Shown here: positions 23,465 to 33,486 of the stretch, piece after piece
How positions within the stretch are numbered: the stretch's first letter is position 1
How the letters are laid out: every line of letters begins with the position of its first letter
NCBI GenBank assembly: GCA_025331125.1
Contig: JAOALB010000014.1
Span: forward strand, 310,001-374,000
DNA length: 64,000 bases
Direction of reading: 5' to 3'
Source: Mycogone perniciosa
Lineage: Eukaryota > Ascomycota > Sordariomycetes > Hypocreales > Hypocreaceae
Program-made: the position numbers and the translations under genes
The notes under the pieces: generated by a model
The model's input: only the letters and a program-made list of their open reading frames with translations
Told to the model about the DNA's origin: nothing
Database searches by the model: none

Positions 23465-24271
23465 TCAGGCACTCACCGGCCACCGCACGATGAATCCCTT
23501 GACTGTCTTTTGCACATCCAAGTCCCCGGGGTCGCCTTCAAAGAGGGGCTTCTCCAACTTCTTCTCCATGACCTGCTCCACATCGAAACCGGCATCCCGC
23601 GCCACGTCGAAGAAACCCATATCCAGGTCCTTTTTCCAGGGGCGATAGGAGGTGAAGAATACATAGGCTGCACTTTCTTTAGCCGTCATCGTCTCCCTGA
23701 TTGTCTTGACCAAGGCACCGTGTTCCGAGTGCCGGAAGAGAAGATCCGCCAGAATAAGAACGTCAAAGCGCTGTTCCTCCGCTGTTGTTGAGCTTGAGGT
23801 TTCATCTTTGGATGAAAGACGGGCGAGTAGCGGCTCTGGGTCTCCTCCCCAAACAAATCCAACTGCATCAATAGTCTTTGCAATATGACCAGCCGGTTCC
23901 ACAGTTTCGTCGCACTCGTCGATATTCTTTTGCATGTTCATAACCAGATCCGGATCAGGAAAGTCCGTCATGACAACTTTTTTTGCACCAAGGATACCAG
24001 CTACAAGCGAGGGCAGTCCGGAGGCAGCACCCAACTCCAGCACGGTCTTGCCTCGCACTCTGGAAGCATCTTCTTCGAAGTAGTCTGAGATGATCTTGGC
24101 GCCATTCCATAGATGATGTGCCTCTGTGGGACTATGACCAACCAAATGCAAAGTCACCTCTTTACCACTTCCCATAGTAAAGATCTGCTTCGTCGGCGGT
24201 GGTGTTGAGGGGTAATAGTCCTCCGGGTCATCCATAAGACCCCCTGTGCCATAGTCATCATCGTGTTCCAT
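23465..24271 (-). CDS. EFM7: Protein N-terminal/lysine methyltransferase EFM7 (NNT1)
   Basis: Single exon, 268 residues. EFM7 (formerly NNT1) trimethylates the N-terminus and adjacent lysine of elongation factor eEF1A using S-adenosylmethionine. The family N-terminus DYGTGGLMDDPEDYYP and the substrate-channel motif LHLVGHSPTEAHHLWNGAK are present. SAM motif I is VLELGAASGLPSL (about residues 79-91), the acidic loop is MTDFPDPDLV, and post-II segments are FDVLILADLLFRHSEH and FFTSYRPWKKDLDMGFF. The C-terminus KGFIVRW is typical. It acts in the cytosol. The gene sits 364 bp downstream of the RS-rich gene on the same strand; no operon-like link is implied. Confidence 0.92.
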   Translation of the reverse strand: MEHDDDYGTGGLMDDPEDYYPSTPPPTKQIFTMGSGKEVTLHLVGHSPTEAHHLWNGAKIISDYFEEDASRVRGKTVLELGAASGLPSLVAGILGAKKVVMTDFPDPDLVMNMQKNIDECDETVEPAGHIAKTIDAVGFVWGGDPEPLLARLSSKDETSSSTTAEEQRFDVLILADLLFRHSEHGALVKTIRETMTAKESAAYVFFTSYRPWKKDLDMGFFDVARDAGFDVEQVMEKKLEKPLFEGDPGDLDVQKTVKGFIVRWPVSA

Positions 24272-24635
24272 GGCGACCCAGCTGACCCCCTATCAATCAA
24301 GTTGCGAGTATGAGGAGGGAGATGGATGGATAGCCAGGAACTTTTGACCAAATTTGCCTCGGCTGTGTCGAGACTGCCCTGGTTTAAAAGGTAAACCGGG
24401 ACGTAGCTACCAGCTATGACAAACAGAATACCGGAATGCCACACCAAAGCTGGGATGACTGTTGAAAGCTGTGCTCGTATCTGCTTTGTGACTTGATGGC
24501 TCTGAATCAATCTGCAAGTTTTTGGTGGTGGGGTTAGGTTAGAAGTGCCGCCCTCACAGTGTGAGACCCGGCTTTGGCACTTAGCCCCCGAGCAAAGATG
24601 TCGTCGATGATGGACACAAACGGACTCTCTCGAGT
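24272..24635. promoter_or_regulatory. EFM7 promoter region
   Basis: 364 bp between the EFM7 start and the stop of the RS-rich gene. It holds the 3' end of the latter and the EFM7 promoter. Nothing else is seen. Confidence 0.4.
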
Positions 24636-25721
24636 CTAGCCAAACCGCTGTCTGGCCAATTCCTTGAGCATACCCACGGTCTGGTCCTCCCTCTGTTGCC
24701 ATGCCCTCCTCTTCTCCTCGATTTCCTCCCTCTTCGCTCTCTCAATCTCTTCCCTTCTCACCTCCCTCTCCGATTTTCGTCTCTGCTCTCTTTCTTTTGC
24801 TCTTTTGTATTCATCCAGACTGTCTCCACCACCCATCAAGTCCTTGTCGCCGACTTCCATACCTGGGCTCTTCTCCCTGAACTGTCGCATCTTCTCATTG
24901 GCTTCCTGGCGCTTCTCAAGCTTGCGCTCTCGAGTGCCTGGCTCGGCGCGGGGCACCAGCTCCTCAAGACGTTCCTTTTGTGACGCTCGGTCCGCCTTGC
25001 GCGCGGCTCGTAAGACTTCCCACTCTTCTTCTCTAGATTCCTCGGCAAGCTCATTGCGGAGAGCAAGATCTTGCCTGGTCGGGATACCGACGCCAGCCCG
25101 GCGACCCCTAGGTGCTGCTCCAGGCAAAACAGGACCATAGTCTTCTTCATCGCTGCCATTACTGTTCGATTTCCCCGGCCGACGGTCCTCGTCGGCTGGT
25201 GATGCTTCGTCGCCAAACTTTCGCTTTGGCGCTGGGTCTCTGGCCTGGATGCGCTGAAACATTTCCGGATCATACCAGCCTTCTGCCAGCTCGCCGCGAT
25301 TCCACTTGCCCACAAAGCTCTTCCACCTTCCCTTGATCTCTCGCTCATCCATTTCCTCAATATTCTTCTGCTTCTGCAAGCTGAGGTAGTCTGCAAACAG
25401 AGGTTCAAAGGTCGGTAGGTCTGCCTTGGTCAGTAACCGCGCCGCGAACGGCAACTTCACATCTGCATGGCCTTGTTCCTTGACGCGACTTGGTGAGCTG
25501 CGGTGTCTGTTAGGTGAGCGATGTCTCTTCCACTCTCTGTCCCCAAGTCCAGGCGATGTCTTCCTATTCCGCTCCGTTGAACGTCTTCGCGGGGTCCTCA
25601 CTGGCGACAAAGACCTTCGGTCGCGGTGATGACGTGAACCACGCCCATGGCGAGAAGATCGATGGCGCGACTCATCCTCATCACGTCTTGAATGTCTTGA
25701 TTCGCTTGGGGACTGAGGCAT
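24636..25721 (-). CDS. RS-rich nuclear protein, HEL117-like
   Basis: Single exon, 361 residues from the ATG at 25721; the 11 codons upstream are open but lack an ATG. The N-terminal 90 residues are Arg/Ser/His-rich (SRHSRRDEDESRHRSS and similar), the hallmark of splicing-associated nuclear proteins. A conserved block follows at about residues 88-160 (LPFAARLLTKADL, then RWKSFVGKWNRGELAEGWYDP). This block is typical of fungal proteins labelled HEL117, related in style to human NKAPD1. The label RNA helicase often attached to the family is not supported: I see no DEAD/DEAH motifs. The C-terminal third is a charged single alpha-helix (RRKSEREVRREEIERAKRE) ending in VGMLKELARQRFG. Probable role in pre-mRNA processing; inference only. 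Confidence 0.8.
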   Translation of the reverse strand: MPQSPSESRHSRRDEDESRHRSSRHGRGSRHHRDRRSLSPVRTPRRRSTERNRKTSPGLGDREWKRHRSPNRHRSSPSRVKEQGHADVKLPFAARLLTKADLPTFEPLFADYLSLQKQKNIEEMDEREIKGRWKSFVGKWNRGELAEGWYDPEMFQRIQARDPAPKRKFGDEASPADEDRRPGKSNSNGSDEEDYGPVLPGAAPRGRRAGVGIPTRQDLALRNELAEESREEEWEVLRAARKADRASQKERLEELVPRAEPGTRERKLEKRQEANEKMRQFREKSPGMEVGDKDLMGGGDSLDEYKRAKEREQRRKSEREVRREEIERAKREEIEEKRRAWQQREDQTVGMLKELARQRFG

Positions 25722-26344
25722 CGCTATTTCGAACAAGTAGTTTTGTGACTTCACAAATATTTCAAAAAGTCGCTGCTGTGTTCTTGAAATAAAATAAAAA
25801 TTCTGGATCGAAGAGCTCAGCGCAAGTTCAGCACGAATGATAATGATCGATAGTGCTGTTGACGATTCAGGTGCTGAGACTTGGTGAGATTTTTCGGCAT
25901 CCTGCTGGTTGTTTGTAGTTTAGCCTACGATGTTACATTACGGCACAGTGCGCCCCACTGTCTACAGACTTTCCTTAGCGGACTCCAATAGAGACAATAG
26001 TTACTCATTCACACAGAAGAATTAAAAGTACAAATCATACGTTGAGTCGAGTTCGTCATCTCGATTGAGAGGCACCCTAGCCAAACACTTCCTTTTATTG
26101 CCGTTTCATATTTCATAGGATCTGGGTATCTCTTGAGTAAAGCAAGAAATTTGCACAGCCAATTCGCCAGTGACTTTCCGTACTACGCTCATCCATCCAT
26201 ATCAATCCTCCTCACCAAATGGTTGCCTGAAATCGCGGGACTACATCGGCTTCAAAGGGCTATGGTAGTTGCTGTAAATAATTCGCAGGTTTAGATCTTT
26301 CAGCGTAGCTGCATTCTGGATCATCAAAATGACTCCGTTGGCTA
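25722..26344. other. Intergenic, no gene seen
   Basis: 623 bp between the RS-rich gene start and the copper-fist gene stop. AT-rich stretches are compatible with a promoter and a 3' end. No ORF is supported. Confidence 0.45.
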
Positions 26345-27981
26345 CTACGCTGGATTAGGATTGTGTATTGCACATCCGAGACACTGGCAATCATCTCCAC
26401 ATGGGCAGCTCGCAATCTCTCCTTCGCAGGAATCCCCAAAAGGATAGCTAACAAAGAAGAAGTCGTTTGCTGATAACATCTGATCCTCGCCTATCCCTGA
26501 CGCAGTATCTGACGGTGTCTGCGCTGCCGTGGGTGATATAGTCCCCTCATTCTTGTTCATGACGGGTGTAGTAATACCGCTTGGTGTCTGACTTGAGGCT
26601 GTCTCTTGATTGCCATTAATTATGCTGTGGTTTCCGTTCGTATGGTTCTGTTGCTTTGTCGAATCGCCCATCATCGTGGTCCATGCTGATCGAACGTAGT
26701 CTTGGGACGCCTGGTTGTAAGGGTGAGTAGCGCAACCGATACATTGGCAAGACTCGCCGCAACTACACTGATGCGACATCCACGAGCCCTCATTCCAGGT
26801 GCTTGGCTGGGGGAGTGGCGCAGTTGCGGCCACATTATAAGTAGCGTTGGGTACCGGGTTTCCCATATTTGTTGTCATAAGCTGTCTCCACTGTTCAGGT
26901 TGAAGAGGTTGAAGATAGGAGCCATATTGTGGTGGATAAGCAAATACTGTGGGCTGGGCAAAGTAAGGATACATGCCATTCGGCATGGGAATCGGTGCCT
27001 GAAAGGCCGGCATCATTATGCCATTTGCCTGGGGATGTGTCTCAGGGGTTGGTACCAGTTTTGCTTGTGGCTCGGGTTCTGGTGATTCTGCAACAGATGC
27101 ACAGCAGCTTTTAGGCTTCTCCTTTTTAACCCCATTTGTTTTTGGAGTTTGTGAGACGTTTGACTGGGCCTGGAGTGCTTTACCGCCTCCACAACAATTT
27201 CCAGGGGTAGGATCTGTACTCGACCCTGCCAATCCATTAGTTTGGGGGGGATAATGACCATTCGTCATCGGCTTGGAAGCCGTATGGTTGAGTATCGGGG
27301 ATGCAAGAGGTTGTTGGAACATAGCAAACAGGGTTGGCTCAGTATTATACGAGCTGCCGGACGACATGAAGCCCATCGTTCCGTACCCCTGCATACTCGG
27401 TATTGTGGCTACAGCACTATTCGACACTGGCGGAGATTTCGGCTGTCTCAGGTCAAATGGCGGCAAGATATTCAGTTGGCCCGGGTCCATTCTCTCCAGG
27501 CCTGCAGGATCGATGGGCTTCCTGTTGGAGCCGTTCTTTACTGTTGATTTTTGAACCCGGTGAACTGATGAAGAAGTCGTCGCCTTGGGTGATGGACTCT
27601 GCGGCGTCACCCCAGTACTGGAGCCATCTTTGTCCCCCTTTGCGCTGACAGATGATGGCTGAGAGGTGCCGCAATGGCATTTATGTTTCTTCGGAATGGC
27701 GGCCGTCACAGCGGCGCACGAACAGGGTCGCGATGCCGGGTGAGGGCATGAGCTCAATGGACGCCCCGGTTTCCGAACAGGTACCATCAGCCGCTCATTT
27801 GCGTGTGTGCATTTGGTGGAGCGATGACCACGGATGCATGGCTCGCTACGATAGCAACAAAATCAGTCATGGAGGACAACGACGGCTGCGCGGTCCAAGG
27901 CCAAGCGGGAGCAACTCTGCGCGCCTTTCTGGGTACCGGGGCTACATACCAGGCCATCTTCTGGCCGTTTATGAGAGGCAT
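26345..27981 (-). CDS. Copper-fist transcription factor, GRISEA/MAC1/CUF1 type
   Basis: Nuclear copper sensor and DNA-binding activator of the family that controls copper uptake (MAC1/GRISEA/CUF1) or copper resistance (ACE1). Two exons: 27981-27950 (32 nt) and 27845-26345, across a 104-nt GTATGT...CGTAG intron; 510 residues. The N-terminal copper fist has the zinc site C11-x2-C14-x8-C23-x-H25 (codon 11 is split by the intron), then the minor-groove motif KPGRP at residues 36-40 and the Cys cluster SSCPHPASRPCSC and KCHCG. Two C-terminal copper-binding repeats of the pattern CxCxxxCxCxxCxxH lie at residues 371-385 and 491-505, with CC pairs between them. The C-terminal pair of Cys repeats favours a MAC1/GRISEA-like sensor repressed by copper. 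ACE1-type function cannot be excluded from sequence alone. Confidence 0.92.
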
Positions 27982-29472
27982 GGCGAATCGTAGGTATGGA
28001 TATCGAGATGCGAACTGGTTCTCATGCGCTGCTGCTGATGCTGGTGCGGAGCAACAACGGCGATCGTGGCCGTGATTGCGGCGAATAGCCCGGAGCTGCA
28101 CCGCTCAGCGCTTGAAGCTGGGGCGAGAAATTCGGCCACAAGTTTAGAATATCATCAAGTAAGGAAACATATCGTCGGGGTTCGGATACGGATCGAGCAG
28201 GCTATTGTTGTCGACGTCGGATGAGTCTCTGGCGGTAGATAGTGGGGGATTCGATGACTTGGGGGGATTCGTTGAGCGATGCGATGCGACCGAGATTTGA
28301 AACTTCTTCTTCGATCAAGGAGAGTCGTCTAGACGCGGATTCTCGTAGGCAGGTCGGTGTGCATGTGCGGGTTCCAGGCGCCTCGTCGAGAGGAAATCCG
28401 TGTTCCCCTCGGAATGTCAAGTCAACAACGCCGCACGGCTGCAGATTCCCGGTGGAAGAGATTTGAGGATTGCAGCCGAGTCGACCCCATCCATCAATGC
28501 ACCCAAGGCACAATGCGGCCCCACGTGCGGGGGCCCTGTTTTTACACTGGGGGGGAGCACTCAGGGCACTTCTTCCAGTGGGCTTCTTCCAATAGGTCCC
28601 CCGAAGGCGCCACGATAGAAAAGCCCTAGAGCCTCGCAGCTACATACGTACCTATGTATGTGCTCCAGTGCCAACCGATCAATCACAAAATCTCGTCCAC
28701 GTTCCAGTAGCAACATCACCTTCAGGCCATGCCTGACACCGCCGCCAGGAACCCTCTCTCTAAAGGTCTGGAGGGTTGGCATGCACTATATTCTTTGCAC
28801 ATGAGTAGTCTGACCAGCGGAGCCTGCCTGCCCCCTCCTGCAGGCGAGGCGACTTCTGGCACCGGGCCTTCTTCTCGGGGGTGTGTGGACGGGGCCGAAT
28901 GTCGACACCAGAGCCGTCCGTGAGCCGCCTCCGACCCGGAGATCGGTCTCCGTGTTTTGTTGTTCCGCTGGGGCCCCGTGCGAGAAACGAAGTGTGTCAT
29001 CTCGTAACGAAAACACACATCTCGTATGCGCACGTAACACAGGAGGACATTTTGAATATGGGGCGGTCTGTCTATTTCTCGTGTACGGAGTAATGGATAG
29101 CTTAACCATCTCCACCTGACCTGATGCTGATGGGCAGACGAACCGTCCTCGGCACCAGCCTGGCCATGTTTGAGCAAGTTTCTATTGGCTGCACCACCAT
29201 GACACACGGACAGCATCCACTAACAAAGATTGATGGATCCATCACGATGGAGTACAGAGTGCGGAGTACGGAGCAGTCATCATGGTGGTAATAGCAGTAA
29301 CTACTCGGACTTACGGGTAATACATGTCATCATCATCCTTAGTTCGGCGACTTATCACTCCGCCCTTGTCAGCGGCTATTCATGTATGTATGTAGGAGCA
29401 TCATTCATTCATGACAACACTAGCAAACTGGAAATCGGGTATTACATAGTCTTCATAGCGCCATCTCCACCA
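27982..29472. other. Intergenic, no gene seen
   Basis: 1.49 kb upstream of the copper-fist gene and downstream of U2SURP (both -). The half next to the copper gene is GC-rich. The half near 29090-29280 carries TACGGAGTA-type motifs (about 29091 and 29265). Short ORFs on both strands have no recognisable content. Confidence 0.45.
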
Positions 29473-31800
29473 TCAGTGCCCATCCGAGTGATCTGAATCC
29501 GCAAACATGTCAACGGCCCGCATCCTCTTTCGAGACTGTCCGCGGCTTGTCGATTGCGACTCCGCCTGTTCATCAGCTTCTTTCTTGTCCTGTACATCAT
29601 CCTCATCCATTGGCTCACCCACTACATCGTCTTCCTCGATCGGCTCGCCCTCAATATCGTCTTCATCAATAGGTTCTCCAGCCACATCGTCCTCTTGTAT
29701 GGGTTCGCCCTCGACATCACCCGGCTCCTCGGAGATGCTTGGTTTCTCTGCTTCGACGTGACTACCAACAGCCTCGGCTTCAGAGGTTGTGCTGGCCTCA
29801 ACTACCTTCCATTTGCCCTTCTTGACCGATTCGTCCGCCTTGTCTCGTATCTTCAATGACGGAGGGTTTTCGAACGTGTTAGCAAACAGCGCCTGGGTTT
29901 CTGTTGGAAACACGCACCACCCCTCCCACAAGTTCAGGACGAGGTTAACGCTCCGCTTCCATTTCTCGGCCCGCAATCGACCCCATCCCAGCTTATCTGC
30001 CATCATGCCGAGGTGTTCAAATACTTTGCGGTCCCGTAAAGCCGTCTCCAACAGTTGCCGATATCGCCACGAATGCCGCGCGTTGCTCGTGGATGACGAT
30101 GACAAGACATCGCTAACAACATATAAGCCCACCAGGCAAGCTGCGCTCATGTCTGTGGCGTCGCTTGGAGCCGTCTCATCAGCGCCGCCGTCTCGTTGGA
30201 ATTCCCTACCCTCACTTTTCCTTTCGGGGTTGGCACCTGTTAATGAAAACGGCTTCTCAATGTTGGATACGATCATGTCCACCACTTCGTCGACCCCACG
30301 ACTGACATGAGTAATCGAAAACGCTGTGACTCTCGCAATGTCTCCTTTTCGCACCTTCGAAATTGTTGTCGGCAACCGCGCTAAGAGATGAACGAGTTTG
30401 GCCTTCTCCAAAGGACTGAGAAACGTCTTTTCTTCCTCGCTGCCTTGGTTTTCGCGGTTTCCGTCTCCGTCGAAATCCTCCTCATCTGAGGAATTGTATT
30501 CCGAATCCGAAACAAACTCATCTAGTCTAGTGGTGTATTCAAAAGGCAGTCGCTTATCTGGCGTTTTCCAGGCATGACTCCCGTCAAATAAGGGGATGTA
30601 CTTGCCTTTCTTCAGCTCTGAATGTGCCCCTGTTACCACTCCCCAGAGTGTCCATCGATACCAAACACCACCCTCGCTCCTCGCATCCCATATCCATGCC
30701 CACTTTTCCTCGCGCTGCACCTCAGGCCGTGTCATGAGAAGTGCTTCGAATTCTGGCCCATGTTCAAGGACCCCTTCAATGACCTTGTTGATGAGTTGAA
30801 TCGTTCTGATATCCTGAGGTGGCTTGACAGGGACATGTAATAAATTCGACCGATTCACGCCGCCAGAGCCGTAGGAATATGATGGAGGTGGCGCGAACCC
30901 CCGATTAAATCCGTGTCGGGTGTGATCGTTCGGCCCATTGTTAGAGCTCTGTTCCACCGGCTTGGCGCCAAATGGCTGGGAACCTGCGGAAGAAGAACCA
31001 AGGCTTGGTAGAGTCGAATTGGTGACAGCGGATGACAAATGGCGATGTAGAGATAAATAGTAGCCATAGCCCATGTATCGGTTCTGAAGCAGGCTCACTG
31101 CCGTATCTATATCATTAGCCGGCGTCTCTTGCGACATCGTGACAATAGCAACAGTGCATTTCCTCTCAGAACCTCCAGGCCCAGCCGGTGGTTGGATCTT
31201 CACATTCTCCACAGTCAAGTTGTTGGGCAGGAGTGCCTTGATCGTTGCAGGAGACGTCCCTGGAGGCAAATTCGATAACCTCAGTGTTGGCCTCGCTATG
31301 GCCTTCTCTTGAGCTCGGTCGACAGCATCTCCCATTTCCTCATCATCGCTTGCGTCAAACGCCTTTGGCACCGACGAGATGCCTCCTTCCCTGTCCTCGA
31401 ACGCCAGTATCGACTTCTCCCTCGGCCCTCTAGAAAAGTCTTGGAACGAGCGCTTCTTCCCAAATGGCGCCGGTGCCATCCCCAAGCTCCCTGGTCCGCT
31501 CTTCAGTCCAGAAGATGTTCCGAAGTGTCGTCGCGAAGCGCCGGGAGCTGAGGGCGGCGGACCACCAGAGAATCCGTGTCGCTGCCGAGTTGGCGCGGCG
31601 TTGCTGGCACTCGTATTATCGTCGCCATCGTGATCGAAGCTCTTGACAAAGTCCTCGTATACGGCGGCAGTCTCAGCGGCTTCACGTTGGCGCTTGGCTT
31701 CGGCTTCGGCTTTTTGCTTCTCGTAGGCGGATTGCTTGGAGAGTTTTTGGAGCTTGGCTTCGACGCCTGGGAAATCAACCAGGTCTTTTGAGGATGACAT
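29473..31800 (-). CDS. U2 snRNP-associated SURP protein (SR140/U2SURP)
   Basis: Single exon, 775 residues from the ATG at 31800. U2SURP binds the U2 snRNP/SF3 complex and RNA polymerase II CTD-related factors in splicing. Order of parts: charged coiled N-terminus (residues 10-50, AKLQKLSKQSAYEKQKAEAE); RRM-like domain at about 170-253 (PTLRLSNLPPGTSP, then YMGYGYYLSLHRHLSSA); SURP module at about 330-385 (TIQLINKVIEGVLEHGPEFE, then WAWIWD); CID domain at about 455-650, ending near RYRQLLETALRDRKVFEHL; then an acidic tail with four 10-residue repeats (699-738) and a basic C-terminus (RGQSRKRMRAVDMF). Domain order matches human SR140. The 79 codons upstream of 31800 are open but not protein-like. 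Confidence 0.92.
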   Translation of the reverse strand: MSSSKDLVDFPGVEAKLQKLSKQSAYEKQKAEAEAKRQREAAETAAVYEDFVKSFDHDGDDNTSASNAAPTRQRHGFSGGPPPSAPGASRRHFGTSSGLKSGPGSLGMAPAPFGKKRSFQDFSRGPREKSILAFEDREGGISSVPKAFDASDDEEMGDAVDRAQEKAIARPTLRLSNLPPGTSPATIKALLPNNLTVENVKIQPPAGPGGSERKCTVAIVTMSQETPANDIDTAVSLLQNRYMGYGYYLSLHRHLSSAVTNSTLPSLGSSSAGSQPFGAKPVEQSSNNGPNDHTRHGFNRGFAPPPSYSYGSGGVNRSNLLHVPVKPPQDIRTIQLINKVIEGVLEHGPEFEALLMTRPEVQREEKWAWIWDARSEGGVWYRWTLWGVVTGAHSELKKGKYIPLFDGSHAWKTPDKRLPFEYTTRLDEFVSDSEYNSSDEEDFDGDGNRENQGSEEEKTFLSPLEKAKLVHLLARLPTTISKVRKGDIARVTAFSITHVSRGVDEVVDMIVSNIEKPFSLTGANPERKSEGREFQRDGGADETAPSDATDMSAACLVGLYVVSDVLSSSSTSNARHSWRYRQLLETALRDRKVFEHLGMMADKLGWGRLRAEKWKRSVNLVLNLWEGWCVFPTETQALFANTFENPPSLKIRDKADESVKKGKWKVVEASTTSEAEAVGSHVEAEKPSISEEPGDVEGEPIQEDDVAGEPIDEDDIEGEPIEEDDVVGEPMDEDDVQDKKEADEQAESQSTSRGQSRKRMRAVDMFADSDHSDGH
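29587..29706 (-). repeat. Four 30-nt in-frame repeats coding acidic decapeptides
   Basis: Residues 699-738 of the U2SURP protein are four copies of EP(I/M)xEDD(V/I)xG. The DNA units are diverged but aligned at 30-nt spacing, so this is an old tandem duplication kept for its acidic charge. Confidence 0.85.
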
Positions 31801-32097
31801 TGTGGGCTTTGAAGAGTTTTGTAGATTATGAGCACTCCATAACGAAAGAGTACGTGGGGAATTAGAGGTATGTTTGAGCTTGGTTGTCGCGAAGTGCAGC
31901 GCTCGGATAGACTCGAGGTGAAGGTGTTGCCCCACATATTGCAAACAGCCCCGGTACAACGATAACTCAATGCTATCAGCCCGAAACTCATCTAGGTAGG
32001 AATAATAATTCCGAACTTCTCCTGCCCCAAACATCATTCAGGTTGTTTAACTTTCTTCTAATTTCCCCAACTTCCAAAAGAACTTGTTTTTTTTTCT

Positions 32098-33486
32098 TCA
32101 GTTCCTCAGCTCCTTTTGCAATATCAATCCCGGCTCGCCACCTCGACTCCCATCCTCTGTAACCAACCCCCTGAACTTCCCATCAATCTCTCTCCCCACG
32201 CCATTGCTCACAACTTGCTTCCACTTCCATTTCTGTCCCAACTCACCACCCTTTCCAATCAGGCAATCCACAAACTTCTCTCCCAGCACAGGCAGGAACT
32301 TGTATCCATGTCCACTGTCGCCCGTGGCTATGAAGAGTCCTTCCCAGCCAGGATGCCAATCAACCAGCCAGTCCCCGTCGCTCGTGTCAGAGTACCAGCA
32401 CAGTCTCGTGTCTTTCCACGACCGGTTTTCTAGGCCCTTGACTGGGCTAAGGTCCTTCAGTCCTTGACGCAGGGCCCTGTCCGCTTCGAGGGGTAGGCCT
32501 GTGCTGCCGCCATCTCGATACGTCACCGGCCTCGACACAACTATGGGCGTGCGCTCAAGTGATGGCGAGGGGGGTAGAGCAGTCGAGACAGTAACAGGAT
32601 TGAGGTACCCAAAGCTGTGTTGTGCAACTTTGAGCACTTGTTCTTGTGGCGGGATGATGAACAGTCCAGTGCTCAAGTTCAATACCACAGGTTGCTTCAC
32701 CAACACCTGGAACTCTTCCTCTGAGATGTCGATGTAGCCCAGTGGCTGTCCCGTCGCTTCTATCCGACCCCTAAGATCGATCAAGCTGCCTGTCCATGCT
32801 CCCGCAGCAACGAACACAACGTCCGCCTTCAGGATCCTGGAGTCACTGAGCTTTGCCCCAGTGACTTTCTTGCCCTCTGTTACCAGCTCTTCCACCCTAG
32901 CATCCACGAAACCCACTCTCCCCGTTGCCTTGACCTTGTCGTGCAACCAAGCCATTCCTTTGCCTGCATTTGCCCATCCAGACAATTCGTTCACATATCC
33001 CCAATCGCCAGGATGTCCATCAATCCCCAAAAACTCCTGCAACGCCTTGATACTCTCCAGCGTGCGCACTTTCTCCGCCGAATGACCATTCTTCTCTGCA
33101 ATTCGAGCGGCATTGCTCCAACTCGCCTTTGTATAATTCATTCCTGATTTCTTCCCCGGCCTGACTTGCTTTGGCTCATCCGCCGTCAACACAAACCCAG
33201 TCTCCGTATACCGCCCTTGACCACCAAGTTCATCGTCTCCTTGCTTCCTCCACTCCTCCTGCGCCTGCGCCGCAAGCTCCGCGTAGTCTGGGTCCGCATA
33301 ATCCGGTCTGATAATCCGCGAAGAGTCTATACTTGCAGCGTCTGGTGGAGGGAATTGACCACGTGCATCGTCGACGATGGTGATGGCCGTGTTGGCGAAG
33401 AAAGGCCGCTTGGTAAGAGCCCAGGCGGTACTGAGCCCAAAAACGCCGGAGCCAATAATCAGAATCGATTGCGGTGGACTATCCAT
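32098..33486 (-). CDS. FAD-dependent amine oxidase (sarcosine / fructosyl-amino-acid oxidase family)
   Basis: Single exon, 462 residues from the ATG at 33486. It is a DAO-fold flavoenzyme oxidising secondary amines, with hydrogen peroxide as product. The dinucleotide-binding motif is ILIIGSGVFGLSTAWAL near the N-terminus. SSRIIRPDYADPDYAELA is the family's flavin-contact segment. C363 in RLCWYSDT matches the position where these enzymes attach FAD covalently, and GDSGHGYKFLPVLGEKF is the C-terminal flavin loop. Substrates in the family include sarcosine, pipecolate, saccharopine and fructosyl amino acids; the sequence alone does not choose. Unlike many fructosyl-amino-acid oxidases it ends in KELRN and lacks a PTS1 tripeptide, so it may be cytosolic. 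It lies 297 bp upstream of U2SURP on the same strand. Confidence 0.88.
   Translation of the reverse strand: MDSPPQSILIIGSGVFGLSTAWALTKRPFFANTAITIVDDARGQFPPPDAASIDSSRIIRPDYADPDYAELAAQAQEEWRKQGDDELGGQGRYTETGFVLTADEPKQVRPGKKSGMNYTKASWSNAARIAEKNGHSAEKVRTLESIKALQEFLGIDGHPGDWGYVNELSGWANAGKGMAWLHDKVKATGRVGFVDARVEELVTEGKKVTGAKLSDSRILKADVVFVAAGAWTGSLIDLRGRIEATGQPLGYIDISEEEFQVLVKQPVVLNLSTGLFIIPPQEQVLKVAQHSFGYLNPVTVSTALPPSPSLERTPIVVSRPVTYRDGGSTGLPLEADRALRQGLKDLSPVKGLENRSWKDTRLCWYSDTSDGDWLVDWHPGWEGLFIATGDSGHGYKFLPVLGEKFVDCLIGKGGELGQKWKWKQVVSNGVGREIDGKFRGLVTEDGSRGGEPGLILQKELRN

Noticed and set aside
14534..25721. Secondary-metabolite cluster (monooxygenase, transcription factor, dioxygenase, methyltransferase)
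   Set aside because: No synthase or synthetase backbone, no transporter, the methyltransferase is EFM7 acting on a translation factor, and the gaps are large. The adjacency looks coincidental.
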